Below, in pieces: positions 52,330 to 60,874 of a stretch of DNA of 64,000 nt (positions are counted from its first letter, which is position 1; each line of letters begins with the position of its first letter). The stretch spans positions 2,418,001 to 2,482,000 of the forward strand of contig CP150183.1 of assembly GCA_037965595.1 (NCBI GenBank). The letters are read 5' to 3'. Origin of the DNA: Alkalihalobacillus sp. FSL W8-0930 (GTDB taxonomy: Bacteria; Bacillota; Bacilli; Bacillales; Bacillaceae_D). The notes below the pieces were generated by a model. It saw nothing but the letters and a program-made list of their open reading frames with translations, was not told the DNA's origin and searched no databases. The position numbers and the translations under genes are program-made.

Positions 52330-53279
52330 TTTTGTCCTCCCACTATCCAGTCATGGGTATGTTTAATCCCTTCTTCCAGCGTAAATGCTGGCTCCCAATT
52401 TAAGACCTCTCGAGTTCTCCCAATATCTAAACATCTACGACTAATAGTATCGACCGTTCGTTTTGTCGCGAATTGCTGATTGACCTGTGCATCTCCAAAC
52501 ACTTTCCCAATTTCAGTTGATAAACCCAAGACACTCGTTTCAATTCCTGTTGCTACATTTAACGTTTCTCCAATGGCTGCTTCTCGCTCTGCAGCAAGCA
52601 AGATAACATGAACAGCATCATCAATATACGTAAAGTCTCGCGTTTGACTGCCATCTCCGTAGATTGTCATAGGTAACCCTGCCATTCTAGCTTCAAAAAA
52701 TTTTGCAACTACGCCACAATAAGGGTTTGTTGCTACTTGCCCAGGTCCATAGACATTCGAAAGCCTTAAGATTGTTACTGGGAGCTGATGCAGAGAATGA
52801 AAAACTTGTGCATACTGTTCGGCTCCGTATTTACTTGCAGCATAAGGCATTCGAATTTTTACTTCACCTAAAGGCGTTGGAATTTGATCTGCATCTCCAT
52901 AGACAGAGGCGGTAGATGTGTAGACAAAGCGCTTTACGTGTTTTCCATGTTTTCTAATTTGCTCAAGTAACGTGTAGGCACCACGTAAATTCACTTCAAA
53001 ATCTTGCTTCATGTCAGTAACAGACAGCACAAGATTCCTACAAGCGATATGAAAAACAACATCAATGTCAGGTAAAATGGATTCAAGAAGCTGTTCGTTT
53101 AAAATACTGTCCTCTATAAGTGTCACATTTGGATCTTTTGGAACTTCCGAAAAAGACCCTGTTGATAAGTCATCAATGATTGTAATTTTGTCTGCTTTTT
53201 TTTGCAGTGCACGCACGACTCTTGAACCAATAAAACCCGCACCACCTGTTACTAAAGCATGCTTATACTTAAGACTCAC
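52326..53279 (-). CDS. NAD-dependent sugar epimerase/dehydratase
   Basis: A 317-residue extended SDR: VTGGAGFIGSRVV, the Thr/Ser motif FVYTSTASVYG and YAASK as active site. Similar to UDP-glucose 4-epimerase or UDP-GlcNAc epimerases; distinct from the epimerase at 43912. It overlaps the oxidoreductase by 1 nt and the glycosyltransferase by 4 nt, which signals tight coupling. Confidence 0.87.
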   Translation of the reverse strand: MSLKYKHALVTGGAGFIGSRVVRALQKKADKITIIDDLSTGSFSEVPKDPNVTLIEDSILNEQLLESILPDIDVVFHIACRNLVLSVTDMKQDFEVNLRGAYTLLEQIRKHGKHVKRFVYTSTASVYGDADQIPTPLGEVKIRMPYAASKYGAEQYAQVFHSLHQLPVTILRLSNVYGPGQVATNPYCGVVAKFFEARMAGLPMTIYGDGSQTRDFTYIDDAVHVILLAAEREAAIGETLNVATGIETSVLGLSTEIGKVFGDAQVNQQFATKRTVDTISRRCLDIGRTREVLNWEPAFTLEEGIKHTHDWIVGGQK

Positions 53280-54328
53280 TATTCAGTCACTCCTTTCATA
53301 TCAATCGTTTTGAATTGGTTTAATGGAAGTGTAACCGGACTCTTTTGTTTATGAGATTGGTAGAGCGCGAAAATGGTTTCTAATGCTCTTTCAGACTCAT
53401 CAGCCGTAACGGCTTCATTTGTTTCGTTATTTACATGTTTAACAATTTCGCGGTACATAATGGTTTGTTCGTTTTTCTCTGATAGAAGGTCAATGAATTC
53501 TAGCTCACTTGGACCACTTTCAAGCATGTAAGCAGAAAGTTGATCATAATTTTTGCCTTCTAAAATGATGGTTCCTTTTTCACCAAAAATCTTCAAACCA
53601 TACCCATGATTTTTCGGCCATGTCACAGAGTTTGCTTCAATTAACCCTGTAGCCCCAGACTTAAATTGGATCGTGCCGAGTGCAACGTCTTCTGTTTCCT
53701 TATGTGTATGAATCCATTGCAATTGCCCTGTAACAGTTCTTACTTCTCCAAGATACCAACATAATAAGTCAATCATATGAATGCCCTGATTGATTAGCAT
53801 CCCACCATCTTGCTCCCACGTCCCACGCCACGGAGCCACCTTGTAATAGTCAATCGAACGTTGAATGGCCATTGATACTGTTCCTGTATAGATCTGACCA
53901 AGCAAACCTGCTTCAATATACTTCTTAATCTCATGTAATGCCTTGCGGAAACGAAGCTGGTGACATACAAATAACTGCTTCTTCTGACTAGAAGCGAGTG
54001 CCCTTAACTCACGAGATTCTTCAATGGAAAGAGCTAGTGGTTTTTCAACAAGCACGTGCTTATTAGCTTTTAAGGCATCACGCGCAATGGAGACATGCAT
54101 TCCTGAAGCCGTTGCAACTAAGATCAGATCACAGTCAGATTCTAAAAGCTGTTGGTAGTCCTCATACAGCTTTAATTCTCTACTCTTAGAAGGTATTAAT
54201 GCCTCAGCCTGTTTCATTCGTTCAATTGACAGATCACTTAAAGCAACAATTATTATCTCGGGTATTTGAGCTAAAGCTGAGAGATGCTTTTCTGTGATTC
54301 TTCCACAACCTATAATTCCAAGCTTCAT
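53279..54328 (-). CDS. Gfo/Idh/MocA-family oxidoreductase (WbpB-like)
   Basis: A 349-residue NAD(P)-dependent sugar oxidoreductase: Rossmann GIIGCGRITEKHL, EKPLALSIEE (catalytic Lys), and a C-terminal domain with GGMLINQGIHMIDLLCWYLGE. In the Wbp pathway, such an enzyme oxidises C3 of the UDP-uronic acid before transamination. The gene overlaps the aminotransferase by 4 nt, just as expected for that pair. Confidence 0.9.
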   Translation of the reverse strand: MKLGIIGCGRITEKHLSALAQIPEIIIVALSDLSIERMKQAEALIPSKSRELKLYEDYQQLLESDCDLILVATASGMHVSIARDALKANKHVLVEKPLALSIEESRELRALASSQKKQLFVCHQLRFRKALHEIKKYIEAGLLGQIYTGTVSMAIQRSIDYYKVAPWRGTWEQDGGMLINQGIHMIDLLCWYLGEVRTVTGQLQWIHTHKETEDVALGTIQFKSGATGLIEANSVTWPKNHGYGLKIFGEKGTIILEGKNYDQLSAYMLESGPSELEFIDLLSEKNEQTIMYREIVKHVNNETNEAVTADESERALETIFALYQSHKQKSPVTLPLNQFKTIDMKGVTE

Positions 54329-55446
54329 TTGTTGATCTCTCCCATTAACGTTGAGATGGTTTCAACAATCTCTGACTGCTCATCCTTTGTTACATACGGA
54401 TGCATCGGAATCGCTAATAAACGTTTTGATTTTTCTTCTGCAATTGGAAAGCTACCAGCCTTGTAACCTAACGATTGATATACCTCTTGCAGATGTAATG
54501 GAAGTGGATAATACACCCCATTAGCAATACCTGCTTTTGTTAGCCCTTGAGATAGCTGATCACGCTCATCAACTTCAATACAATAGAGATGGTAGATATG
54601 CTGGATACCTGGTGCCGCATGTGGAACTGATAACCCTTTTAATGAAGCGAGATGTTTTTTGTAATAAGTAGAAATTGTTTGTCTGTTCTGATTGAGCTCA
54701 TCAATTTTCCCGAGACTAATGCGAAGAAGCGCAGCCTGTAATTCATCTAAACGACTGTTATAGCCTATTTCCCTATGAAAATATTTCTTTACGCTGCCAT
54801 GATGGCGAAGCATACGAATTCGTTCATTCACGTGAGCATGCTTCGTAACGACAAGTCCACCATCCCCCATCGTTCCAAGGTTCTTTGTAGGGAAAAATGA
54901 AAAACAACCTACATCTCCAAGGGTCCCAGCCTTCTTCCCTTTATATGTTGATCCAAAAGCCTGGCATGCATCTTCAATAACATAAAGCTGATGTTCTTTA
55001 GCGATGGCCATTATGGCATCCATATCTGCCGGATAACCAAATAAATGAACAGGCATGATCGCTTTTGTTTTATCTGTTAAAGCCTTTAAAATGTTCTTAG
55101 GATCGATATTGTATGTGTCTGTTTCAATATCAACAAAAATGGGAGTCGCACCTACACGTGAAATGGCTTCTGCAGTAGCAAAAAACGTGAAAGGTGTCGT
55201 AATGACTTCATCTCCCTCTCCAATACCTAGGGCATCCAGAGCAAGCACCAGGGCATCTGTTCCATTTCCGACTCCAATGGCAAACGGACTATTTAAGTAA
55301 TGTTTTACTTCCTCTTCAAATGCCAGACCTTCTTTACCAAGAATATATTGACCACTGTTATAAACACGTGCCATTGCTTTTAACGCCTCATCTTTAATCA
55401 TCTGAAACTGACGATCTAAATCAATAAGTGGGATCACAGCTTTCAC
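54325..55446 (-). CDS. DegT/DnrJ/EryC1/StrS sugar aminotransferase (WbpE-like)
   Basis: A 373-residue PLP-dependent nucleotide-sugar aminotransferase: GVGNGTDALVLAL, EDACQAFGSTYKG and the lysine in FSFFPTKNLGTMGDGG. The sequence type (IPLIDLDRQ start, GKIDELNQNRQ) is that of WbpE/DegT enzymes, which use glutamate to aminate a 3-keto-uronic or related sugar. First gene of a four-gene operon. Confidence 0.92.
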   Translation of the reverse strand: MKAVIPLIDLDRQFQMIKDEALKAMARVYNSGQYILGKEGLAFEEEVKHYLNSPFAIGVGNGTDALVLALDALGIGEGDEVITTPFTFFATAEAISRVGATPIFVDIETDTYNIDPKNILKALTDKTKAIMPVHLFGYPADMDAIMAIAKEHQLYVIEDACQAFGSTYKGKKAGTLGDVGCFSFFPTKNLGTMGDGGLVVTKHAHVNERIRMLRHHGSVKKYFHREIGYNSRLDELQAALLRISLGKIDELNQNRQTISTYYKKHLASLKGLSVPHAAPGIQHIYHLYCIEVDERDQLSQGLTKAGIANGVYYPLPLHLQEVYQSLGYKAGSFPIAEEKSKRLLAIPMHPYVTKDEQSEIVETISTLMGEINK

Positions 55447-55552
55447 TCCTTATGCCTCGTTTTTCTTCTGTCTACTTATATGAGAGGAACGTGATCAGAG
55501 GAACGGCATTTCCACTCAAAAGAGTAAAAAACCATTCATTTTTTTCATAAGT

Positions 55553-55592
55553 AAGAGCTCATATGAGAATGTTGTTCTCAAGTAGAGCTCTT
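55553..55592 (-). terminator. Hairpin after the 52-residue gene
   Basis: AAGAGCTC and GAGCTCTT (55553-55560, 55585-55592) with inner arms GAGAA/TTCTC form a bulged stem between the small gene and degT. It lacks a clear U tract. Confidence 0.5.
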
Positions 55593-55604
55593 CTTCAACA
55601 TACA

Positions 55605-55763
55605 TTAACGCTGTCCACAGCATTTTAATGGTTTTTGTTGTTTTGGTTGAGGAGGTTTAGGCAGTGAAGCAAAAGGTCGCTGCTTTGCTTTTTGTCCAGC
55701 GGCTGGTTTCGCTGGATCAATAGGTCTTGCGTAAAGTGGTTTCAAATTTGGATCTTGATTCAT
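55605..55763 (-). CDS. Small Lys/Pro/Gln-rich protein (52 aa), unrecognised
   Basis: MNQDPNLKPLYARPIDPAKP..., with Pro, Lys and Gln making up much of it, and a Cys pair near the end (KPLKCCGQR). No hydrophobic segment. AAAGGGAGTG precedes the ATG, so translation is credible. The basic, Pro-rich body and terminal CC are reminiscent of small spore-coat proteins that cross-link (inference). Unknown family. Confidence 0.6.
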   Translation of the reverse strand: MNQDPNLKPLYARPIDPAKPAAGQKAKQRPFASLPKPPQPKQQKPLKCCGQR

Positions 55764-55858
55764 CACAAACACTCCCTTTCTTCTATAGGATATGTAGGAG
55801 TCTAAGAATGGTTAGTTAAAAAATGATGCCCCATTTCAAAAAATCTTGGGACATTTTG

Positions 55859-55886
55859 CACCAATTTAGATGCCACTCATACAATA
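55859..55886 (+). promoter_or_regulatory. Sigma-K/E-like promoter of the 230-residue gene
   Basis: CACC (55859-55862), 15-nt spacer, CATACAATA (55878-55886): close to the sigma-K pattern (AC and CATAnnnTA), 67 nt before the ATG. Confidence 0.5.
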
Positions 55887-55952
55887 CAGTAGTTTGAACA
55901 CCCAGCCCGCAAGAAATTGTTCGGATGGGTAAACTTTAGAGGAGGTAAGATA

Positions 55953-56645
55953 ATGAGTTTAAAAAAGCATAGCGTCGTAATAAATGTTCCCAAAGTATTT
56001 GATTGGGTCACTCGTCAAGTTGATCTTCAAACCATTAGTTTTAGAGAGCCGGAGCTTTCTAATTTGTTCCCAGGATTAGTTGCTCCATCTCCAGCTGAGA
56101 GTGACTTATGCTCCTTTCTTCAATCAACACCTGGATACACAACATCCGCTCGTGTTCTAGATGAGTCTCTTTACACGTCTGAAGTAACAAATCCATTAGA
56201 CCGCACAAGTGTTGAAGTAACACTTCCTAATGGAACAGAAGTTGTACTTGAGAAAGTAAAAATTCTAGCTCGTGGGTTAATAGAAGTAGATATCCTAGAT
56301 GTAAATGAAAATATTATTCTTACATCTAATCCAATTGAGTTTGCAACGATCCAGACATTCTACTTATCTGCTCCAGAAGATACTGTAGTGAGTGCATTTA
56401 TCTCATCTGGACAGTGGGATGCTGAGGTTGTATGTGATTCTGCATTTTCTCAGTTAGATATTTCTCTAACATGCTGCTTAGATGTTCATGTATCAGCAGA
56501 CGTTCGTCTAGAAGTAGAAGCTTCATATGTGAAGCCTCGCCTTGAGTTCCCGATTTCTGACTTGATCTGCAGAAATCAAAGCTATTTCCCTAATCCTGTT
56601 TCACCAGTCGTCTTCCCAGGTCTAACAACAACAGAAACAGAATAG
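55953..56645 (+). CDS. Unrecognised 230-residue protein, probably spore-surface
   Basis: Starts MSLKKHSVVINVPKVFDWVT; then mostly beta-strand-like with alternating hydrophobics, four cysteines (C51, C158, and the pair C172-C173, then C205) and few Lys. No signal peptide. GGAGG precedes ATG 55953. A sigma-K-like promoter is present upstream. The context between glycosyltransferases and collagen genes, and the lack of export signals, agree with a spore-coat or exosporium protein. I do not recognise a family. Confidence 0.6.
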   Translation: MSLKKHSVVINVPKVFDWVTRQVDLQTISFREPELSNLFPGLVAPSPAESDLCSFLQSTPGYTTSARVLDESLYTSEVTNPLDRTSVEVTLPNGTEVVLEKVKILARGLIEVDILDVNENIILTSNPIEFATIQTFYLSAPEDTVVSAFISSGQWDAEVVCDSAFSQLDISLTCCLDVHVSADVRLEVEASYVKPRLEFPISDLICRNQSYFPNPVSPVVFPGLTTTETE

Positions 56646-56744
56646 AAATGTGGGGCTGTATTCATATACAGCTCCATTTTTTCTTCTTTTCTCTCATTTT
56701 CAGTCATACATATAAACAAATGGAGACAGTTAGGAGGGGTCAGC

Positions 56745-57455
56745 GTGTCCAATCGATCAAAAGATCAAGCACCACTTAATCAAGATATTCAATTGGAGCA
56801 GAAGCTTCTGCACTATCGTTCAGAGATTAAGAAATTTCAACGAATTATCCACCTACAGAAAAAGAAATTAAGTTCTCAAGAAGAAGAGATTGAAGCATTT
56901 AAGCAGCAATCTCTTTTTAATCAGCCGATGTATCAGCAGAAGCCGCCGTCTACTCATCAAAAACCAGAGGCGATGGCAGGGATTTATTCTTTCTTTTCAT
57001 ATTCAACCTTTTTGCCGGTAAAACCATCAGCCGGTTCCGAGGAGCCTTGTTTTATTAATGGGGACTTCACTATTCGAAATGACTCTGGTATCCCGCTTCA
57101 TGACCCATTAGTTTGCTTAAGATTTAGTAAGCCTAATTTGGCGAATCTGTCAGGAAAGGTGAATCAAAATAAAAGAAATTATGAAAGTGAACACATCGTT
57201 GCAGATGAGTCCCAACAAGCGTGGTCTTATCTTCCTGATCATTCATTAAAAAAAGTAAGAGAAACAGGTGAGTTTTGGTTACGCCCTACAATAAAACAGC
57301 TTGATCATCAAAAAGAATTGGTGTTTCAGCAGTTTGAAATTTTACTTCCCTATAATGGATCTAGTTTTTCAGTGAGTATAAATGGATACATCTACGGTTT
57401 AGAAATCCCAGATGGTCGACAAGCATTAAATACAATCATTTGCAACGTAACCTAA
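56745..57455 (+). CDS. Unrecognised coiled-coil protein with C-terminal beta domain
   Basis: A 236-residue protein: residues 14-55 are coiled coil (QKLLHYRSEIKKFQRIIHLQ...), followed by about 170 residues of beta-rich domain with GDFTIRNDSGIPLHDPLVCLRF. Start is GTG 56745 with AGGAGGGG. The coiled coil is related to that of 43464-43925, but the tail here is folded. It lies 4 nt before the CgeB-like gene, so it may be a partner of that transferase. Confidence 0.65.
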   Translation: MSNRSKDQAPLNQDIQLEQKLLHYRSEIKKFQRIIHLQKKKLSSQEEEIEAFKQQSLFNQPMYQQKPPSTHQKPEAMAGIYSFFSYSTFLPVKPSAGSEEPCFINGDFTIRNDSGIPLHDPLVCLRFSKPNLANLSGKVNQNKRNYESEHIVADESQQAWSYLPDHSLKKVRETGEFWLRPTIKQLDHQKELVFQQFEILLPYNGSSFSVSINGYIYGLEIPDGRQALNTIICNVT

Positions 57456-57459
57456 TGGT

Positions 57460-58428
57460 ATGAACGTATTATTCTTAAGCTCTGGTTATCGGGGCAGCTA
57501 CACGTATATTGAACAATCGATCGTTCGTGCGTTTCACTCAGAATCCATTCCGCTCGTTTTTGGCCGGTGTATACACGAATTTCGTTTTCAACATTTGGTA
57601 AAGCTTTGTCAAACAGAGAAGCCTTCATTTATTTTTACTGTACTAGGATACAAAATACCTCAAGCCTTTTTAACATGGGCCAAAAGCCAACAGATTCCGG
57701 TTTTTTGCTGGTTAACAGAAGATCCTTATTTGCTTGATCAATCATTAGAGCTTGCTCCAAATGTCACTGCATTGATCACTGTTGAAAAAAAGGCTTGGAG
57801 CTATTACGAAGAACAAGGGTATCACTCCCTCCACTTACCGCTTGGCGCGGATTATTCTATTTTTAAGCCGAAACGTGTGGACCCGGCTAAACAAAGTGAT
57901 CTATGTTTGATCGGTTATCCATATCCTGATCGAGTGGAGCTGATTCGATATTTGGCGAATCAACTCCCGATTAAAGTAACTGTAGCAGGAAATTGGTACC
58001 CCTATTCCTTACCGAAGAACGTTACGATTGCTTCCCTTTGGGTCACTCCAGAGGAAGCAGTTGATTATTACACAAGCAGTAGTATTGTGTTAAATACGTA
58101 TCGTAAACGCACTCAACCTGAGAACAAAAATGAATTAGGATTAGAAGGGATCAGTCCAAATAACCGAGTATTTGAAGTGGCTGGGTGCAAGGTTTGTCTT
58201 TTAAGTGAAAAACGAGATGATTGGTCTACATGGTTTAATGCAGAGGATGTTCCTCTTTTTGAATCAAAGCAAGATTTGGTTGAGCAGGCTGAGGCACTTT
58301 TAAAAAATAGCAGCAGCCGGACTAAATACGCCTTAAATAGTTACCAGACTGCTCGCTCAACCCATTCCTACGCAAACCGAATCAATCAATTGGTTACGTG
58401 GATTCAAGAAAAAGACCTGACTTCTTAG
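57460..58428 (+). CDS. cgeB: CgeB-like glycosyltransferase
   Basis: A 322-residue protein of the CgeB family (GT-B fold): MNVLFLSSGYRGSYTYIEQS; VFCWLTEDPYLLDQS; HLPLGADYSIFKP; GISPNNRVFEVAGCKVC. B. subtilis CgeB (about 317) is a mother-cell protein that affects spore-crust glycosylation and surface polarity. This supports a spore-surface role for the whole neighbourhood. Its stop codon overlaps that of the convergent gene, with a hairpin across both. Confidence 0.85.
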   Translation: MNVLFLSSGYRGSYTYIEQSIVRAFHSESIPLVFGRCIHEFRFQHLVKLCQTEKPSFIFTVLGYKIPQAFLTWAKSQQIPVFCWLTEDPYLLDQSLELAPNVTALITVEKKAWSYYEEQGYHSLHLPLGADYSIFKPKRVDPAKQSDLCLIGYPYPDRVELIRYLANQLPIKVTVAGNWYPYSLPKNVTIASLWVTPEEAVDYYTSSSIVLNTYRKRTQPENKNELGLEGISPNNRVFEVAGCKVCLLSEKRDDWSTWFNAEDVPLFESKQDLVEQAEALLKNSSSRTKYALNSYQTARSTHSYANRINQLVTWIQEKDLTS

Positions 58429-58435
58429 TCAGGTC
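58414..58435 (-). terminator. Terminator across two convergent stop codons
   Basis: GACCTGACT (58414-58422), TCTT, AGTCAGGTC (58427-58435). The minus-strand transcript has TTTTTC after the stem, so it terminates the GT4 gene at 58425 while lying in the cgeB coding end. Confidence 0.8.
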
Positions 58436-59549
58436 TGTTCAGACTCTCCATCGAAATTTGGAGAGTTTCTTTGCGTTTCTGATAAATTTGATCCGGTTCA
58501 TGTACAAGCTCACTTACTTTCCGGAAAAGAGAATGAGGCGTATTGATTGAAGCTATCCATCCTGCTCTCAATCGATTAACCACTTCTGCTTGTGTCCCTA
58601 GATCAAAGCATAATACAGGATATCCCATCGAAATGGCTTCATGTGTTGTATATGAGAATGTCTCAGGACAAATAGAAGGTATGAGGACAAAATCAATTTC
58701 GTCTTGTTGTAAAAGTTGCGGGAGTTGTTCAGGGGAAGAGTAGCTGCCCCTTTTATGAAAATGTGGAAAGCTGAGCTTGTCTAATGCTCGACTTGAAGCT
58801 CCATAATGATAAAACTCACATGAAACCTGCTTGCGATGCGTCTGAGTGAGCAAGGTACGTACTTCTTGATCTCCTTTATGGTAGGCCAGGTTCCCAAGAA
58901 GTGCGATTCGAACAGGTACTTGTGGCTTCTTTAGTGGATTTTTTTTAATCGAGAAAGGTAAGGAATGTGGTAAAACATTCACCTTTAAATCTGGTACGTA
59001 CTCTTGAATGATGCGTTTTGCTGAATCGCTTGGTGCGATTACTTGATCTGCTTCTTTTAGAAGGTGTTCATATAACTCTCGCCATTTTTTAATACTCGGT
59101 TCGCGTGATGAAAGCATTTGTTCCATGTGCACCCGTCTGGCCCCGTATGTCGCACAAGCATCACACACCCTCTCCTGCTTCGGTTTACCACAGTACGTAC
59201 CTTTTTGATTCACAAAGAAAACAAAAGGACAGATGGCATAAAAATCATGGATCCAAAACGTGTATGGGGTCTTTCTTTCTTTTAATAGGGTTAGTAACGA
59301 AGAAAGTTCCATTTTCCAGAGATGATGAATATGAATGTGTTTAATGGCTAAGTGTGTCATTTCAGCTTTTAGCTTTGAAAAAGGAATATGCCAATCCGAG
59401 ACTCCCTCACGGCGAAACGTTACGGTTTGATGTTCAACAAACGCTTCATAGATGGTTAATTCTTTGTGTTTGTCCTTCCAATGTGCGATAAACCGACCAA
59501 TTCCACCTCCTCCATTATGGTGGATTAGAAGAACATTAGAATTCATCAT
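58425..59549 (-). CDS. Glycosyltransferase family 4 protein
   Basis: A 374-residue GT-B transferase. N-terminal GGGGIGRFI, HDFYAICP, and a Cys cluster (YCGKPKQERVCDACATYG) found in a subgroup of GT4 enzymes; C-terminal ISMGYPVLCFDLGTQAEVV with the donor-binding Glu preceded by TTHEAIS. It overlaps the RmlD-like gene by 14 nt, and is likely in one unit with it and the DUF1360 gene. Confidence 0.87.
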   Translation of the reverse strand: MMNSNVLLIHHNGGGGIGRFIAHWKDKHKELTIYEAFVEHQTVTFRREGVSDWHIPFSKLKAEMTHLAIKHIHIHHLWKMELSSLLTLLKERKTPYTFWIHDFYAICPFVFFVNQKGTYCGKPKQERVCDACATYGARRVHMEQMLSSREPSIKKWRELYEHLLKEADQVIAPSDSAKRIIQEYVPDLKVNVLPHSLPFSIKKNPLKKPQVPVRIALLGNLAYHKGDQEVRTLLTQTHRKQVSCEFYHYGASSRALDKLSFPHFHKRGSYSSPEQLPQLLQQDEIDFVLIPSICPETFSYTTHEAISMGYPVLCFDLGTQAEVVNRLRAGWIASINTPHSLFRKVSELVHEPDQIYQKRKETLQISMESLNRPD

Positions 59550-60369
59550 GCAGACGCTCCTCCATGTATTCCTCTAAGGCCTTTCTCCAATTACGCACAT
59601 CTTTTCCAGTGACTTGTTTCCACTTTTCTTGTGAAAGGATGGTATGAGAAGGTCTTTTAGCGACACTGCTTAGAGGGTTCGTTGGCATCGCTCGGAGTAA
59701 GATCTCATTGCTTGTATAGGAGAGAATTGTTTTTGCCCATTCATATCTGCTGCACCTACCTTCGTTTGTAAAATGATACATTCCAGGCGGATGCTTTAAC
59801 AGCTGTAGGGAAGCTTTTACAAGATCTTTAATATAAGTAGGCGTTCCAAATTGGTCATCTACCACTGTGATCTCACCTGTTTGTTTTACTTTTTGCAAAA
59901 TCTTATCGACAAAATCTCCTTTACCTCCAAACAACCAGGAGGTCCTGATTACATAAACTGAGGGACGATGCTTAGCCATTTCCTCCCCTAGCCATTTACT
60001 ATAAGCATAGATCGATTGTGGTGTAGGTGTATCCGTTTCTTGATAAGGAATCATGGATGGCTCTCCAAAAACATAATCAGTGCTAAATAGCATCAAGGTT
60101 CGTGTACCTGCCGCTTCCAGTAGGTGGTGAACAGCCAGGCTGTTCACCATAAATGATGTAACCGGGTCTCTTTCACATGCATCTACATTTGTCATGGCAG
60201 CACAGTGAAGAATTAAATCTGGTTTTATTCTTTCAACCGTTTGAATAACCTGAGATCGATTTGTACAATCCAACCTATCCTTTGAGAAGGCGAATACTTC
60301 TTCATTCTTTAACATCGCTTGAAATGCTTTTGCGACCCTACCTTCAGATCCAGTAATGAGTACTCTCAT
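59536..60369 (-). CDS. dTDP-4-dehydrorhamnose reductase-like protein (RmlD family)
   Basis: A 277-residue RmlD/RfbD-family SDR: MRVLITGSEGRVAKAFQ, LILHCAAMTNVDACERD, STDYVFGE and YxxxK as YAYSKWLGEE. Its usual product is dTDP-L-rhamnose, but rmlA, rmlB and rmlC are not in the window, so the substrate must come from elsewhere or differ. ATG 60369 with GGAGG is chosen over an in-frame ATG inside the neighbouring gene. B. cereus-group BclA is rhamnosylated, which makes this a notable neighbour. Confidence 0.85.
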   Translation of the reverse strand: MRVLITGSEGRVAKAFQAMLKNEEVFAFSKDRLDCTNRSQVIQTVERIKPDLILHCAAMTNVDACERDPVTSFMVNSLAVHHLLEAAGTRTLMLFSTDYVFGEPSMIPYQETDTPTPQSIYAYSKWLGEEMAKHRPSVYVIRTSWLFGGKGDFVDKILQKVKQTGEITVVDDQFGTPTYIKDLVKASLQLLKHPPGMYHFTNEGRCSRYEWAKTILSYTSNEILLRAMPTNPLSSVAKRPSHTILSQEKWKQVTGKDVRNWRKALEEYMEERLHDEF

Positions 60370-60388
60370 TTTCGACCTCCTTCCACCC

Positions 60389-60736
60389 TTACTCCATATA
60401 TCTTTTGAAAAATGCTTCAAGTATGGCCGCTGCTCCTGCTATCGCCAAAATGTGAATCACATAAATAGAAGGTGGTGTTAACCATATCCAACTCACATAC
60501 AACAGAGCCGTTGTCCACATTCCCATACACCAATAACAGCTAAGAAGCATCCCTAGCCACCGTCTTAGTCCCTTCCCCTTTGGTTCAATATAATAATAGG
60601 GCTGATCGGTTGTGTGATCTTCTTTCACTTCTAAAAAAGGCTTGCGCAACCAGCCTGTAATTTGATCATGTATCAATAACCTCGTTAATCGAAAAGAAGC
60701 TAATACAAGGACAACCCATTCGTATCCTTCTAACAC
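60389..60736 (-). CDS. DUF1360 family membrane protein
   Basis: A 115-residue protein of the DUF1360 family: three hydrophobic helices (about residues 5-20, 60-85 and 88-108), FRLTRLLIHD at the start and CYWCMGMWT in the middle. The family is found in spore formers, function unknown. First gene of the DUF1360-rmlD-GT4 unit; GGGGGAG precedes the start codon. Confidence 0.8.
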   Translation of the reverse strand: MLEGYEWVVLVLASFRLTRLLIHDQITGWLRKPFLEVKEDHTTDQPYYYIEPKGKGLRRWLGMLLSCYWCMGMWTTALLYVSWIWLTPPSIYVIHILAIAGAAAILEAFFKRYME

Positions 60737-60814
60737 CTGCTCTCCCCCTTTTTCTCATCTATACAAGATGTATGAGGAGTTACGCTTGTCTTATTCATTC
60801 TTTGATTAGACAAA

Positions 60815-60843
60815 CACCCACCTTAAGAAGGCTGCATATAGTA
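60815..60843 (+). promoter_or_regulatory. Sigma-K-like promoter of the Gly-rich protein gene
   Basis: CACC (60815-60818), 16-nt spacer, CATATAGTA (60835-60843). Both elements fit the sigma-K pattern exactly and the spacing is right. Confidence 0.6.
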
Positions 60844-60874
60844 GGGAAGAACTGTAAAGGAGAGATGACAAAAG

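Noticed and set aside
59536-60369. A complete dTDP-rhamnose pathway
   Set aside because: Only an RmlD-like gene is present; rmlA, rmlB and rmlC are not in the window.
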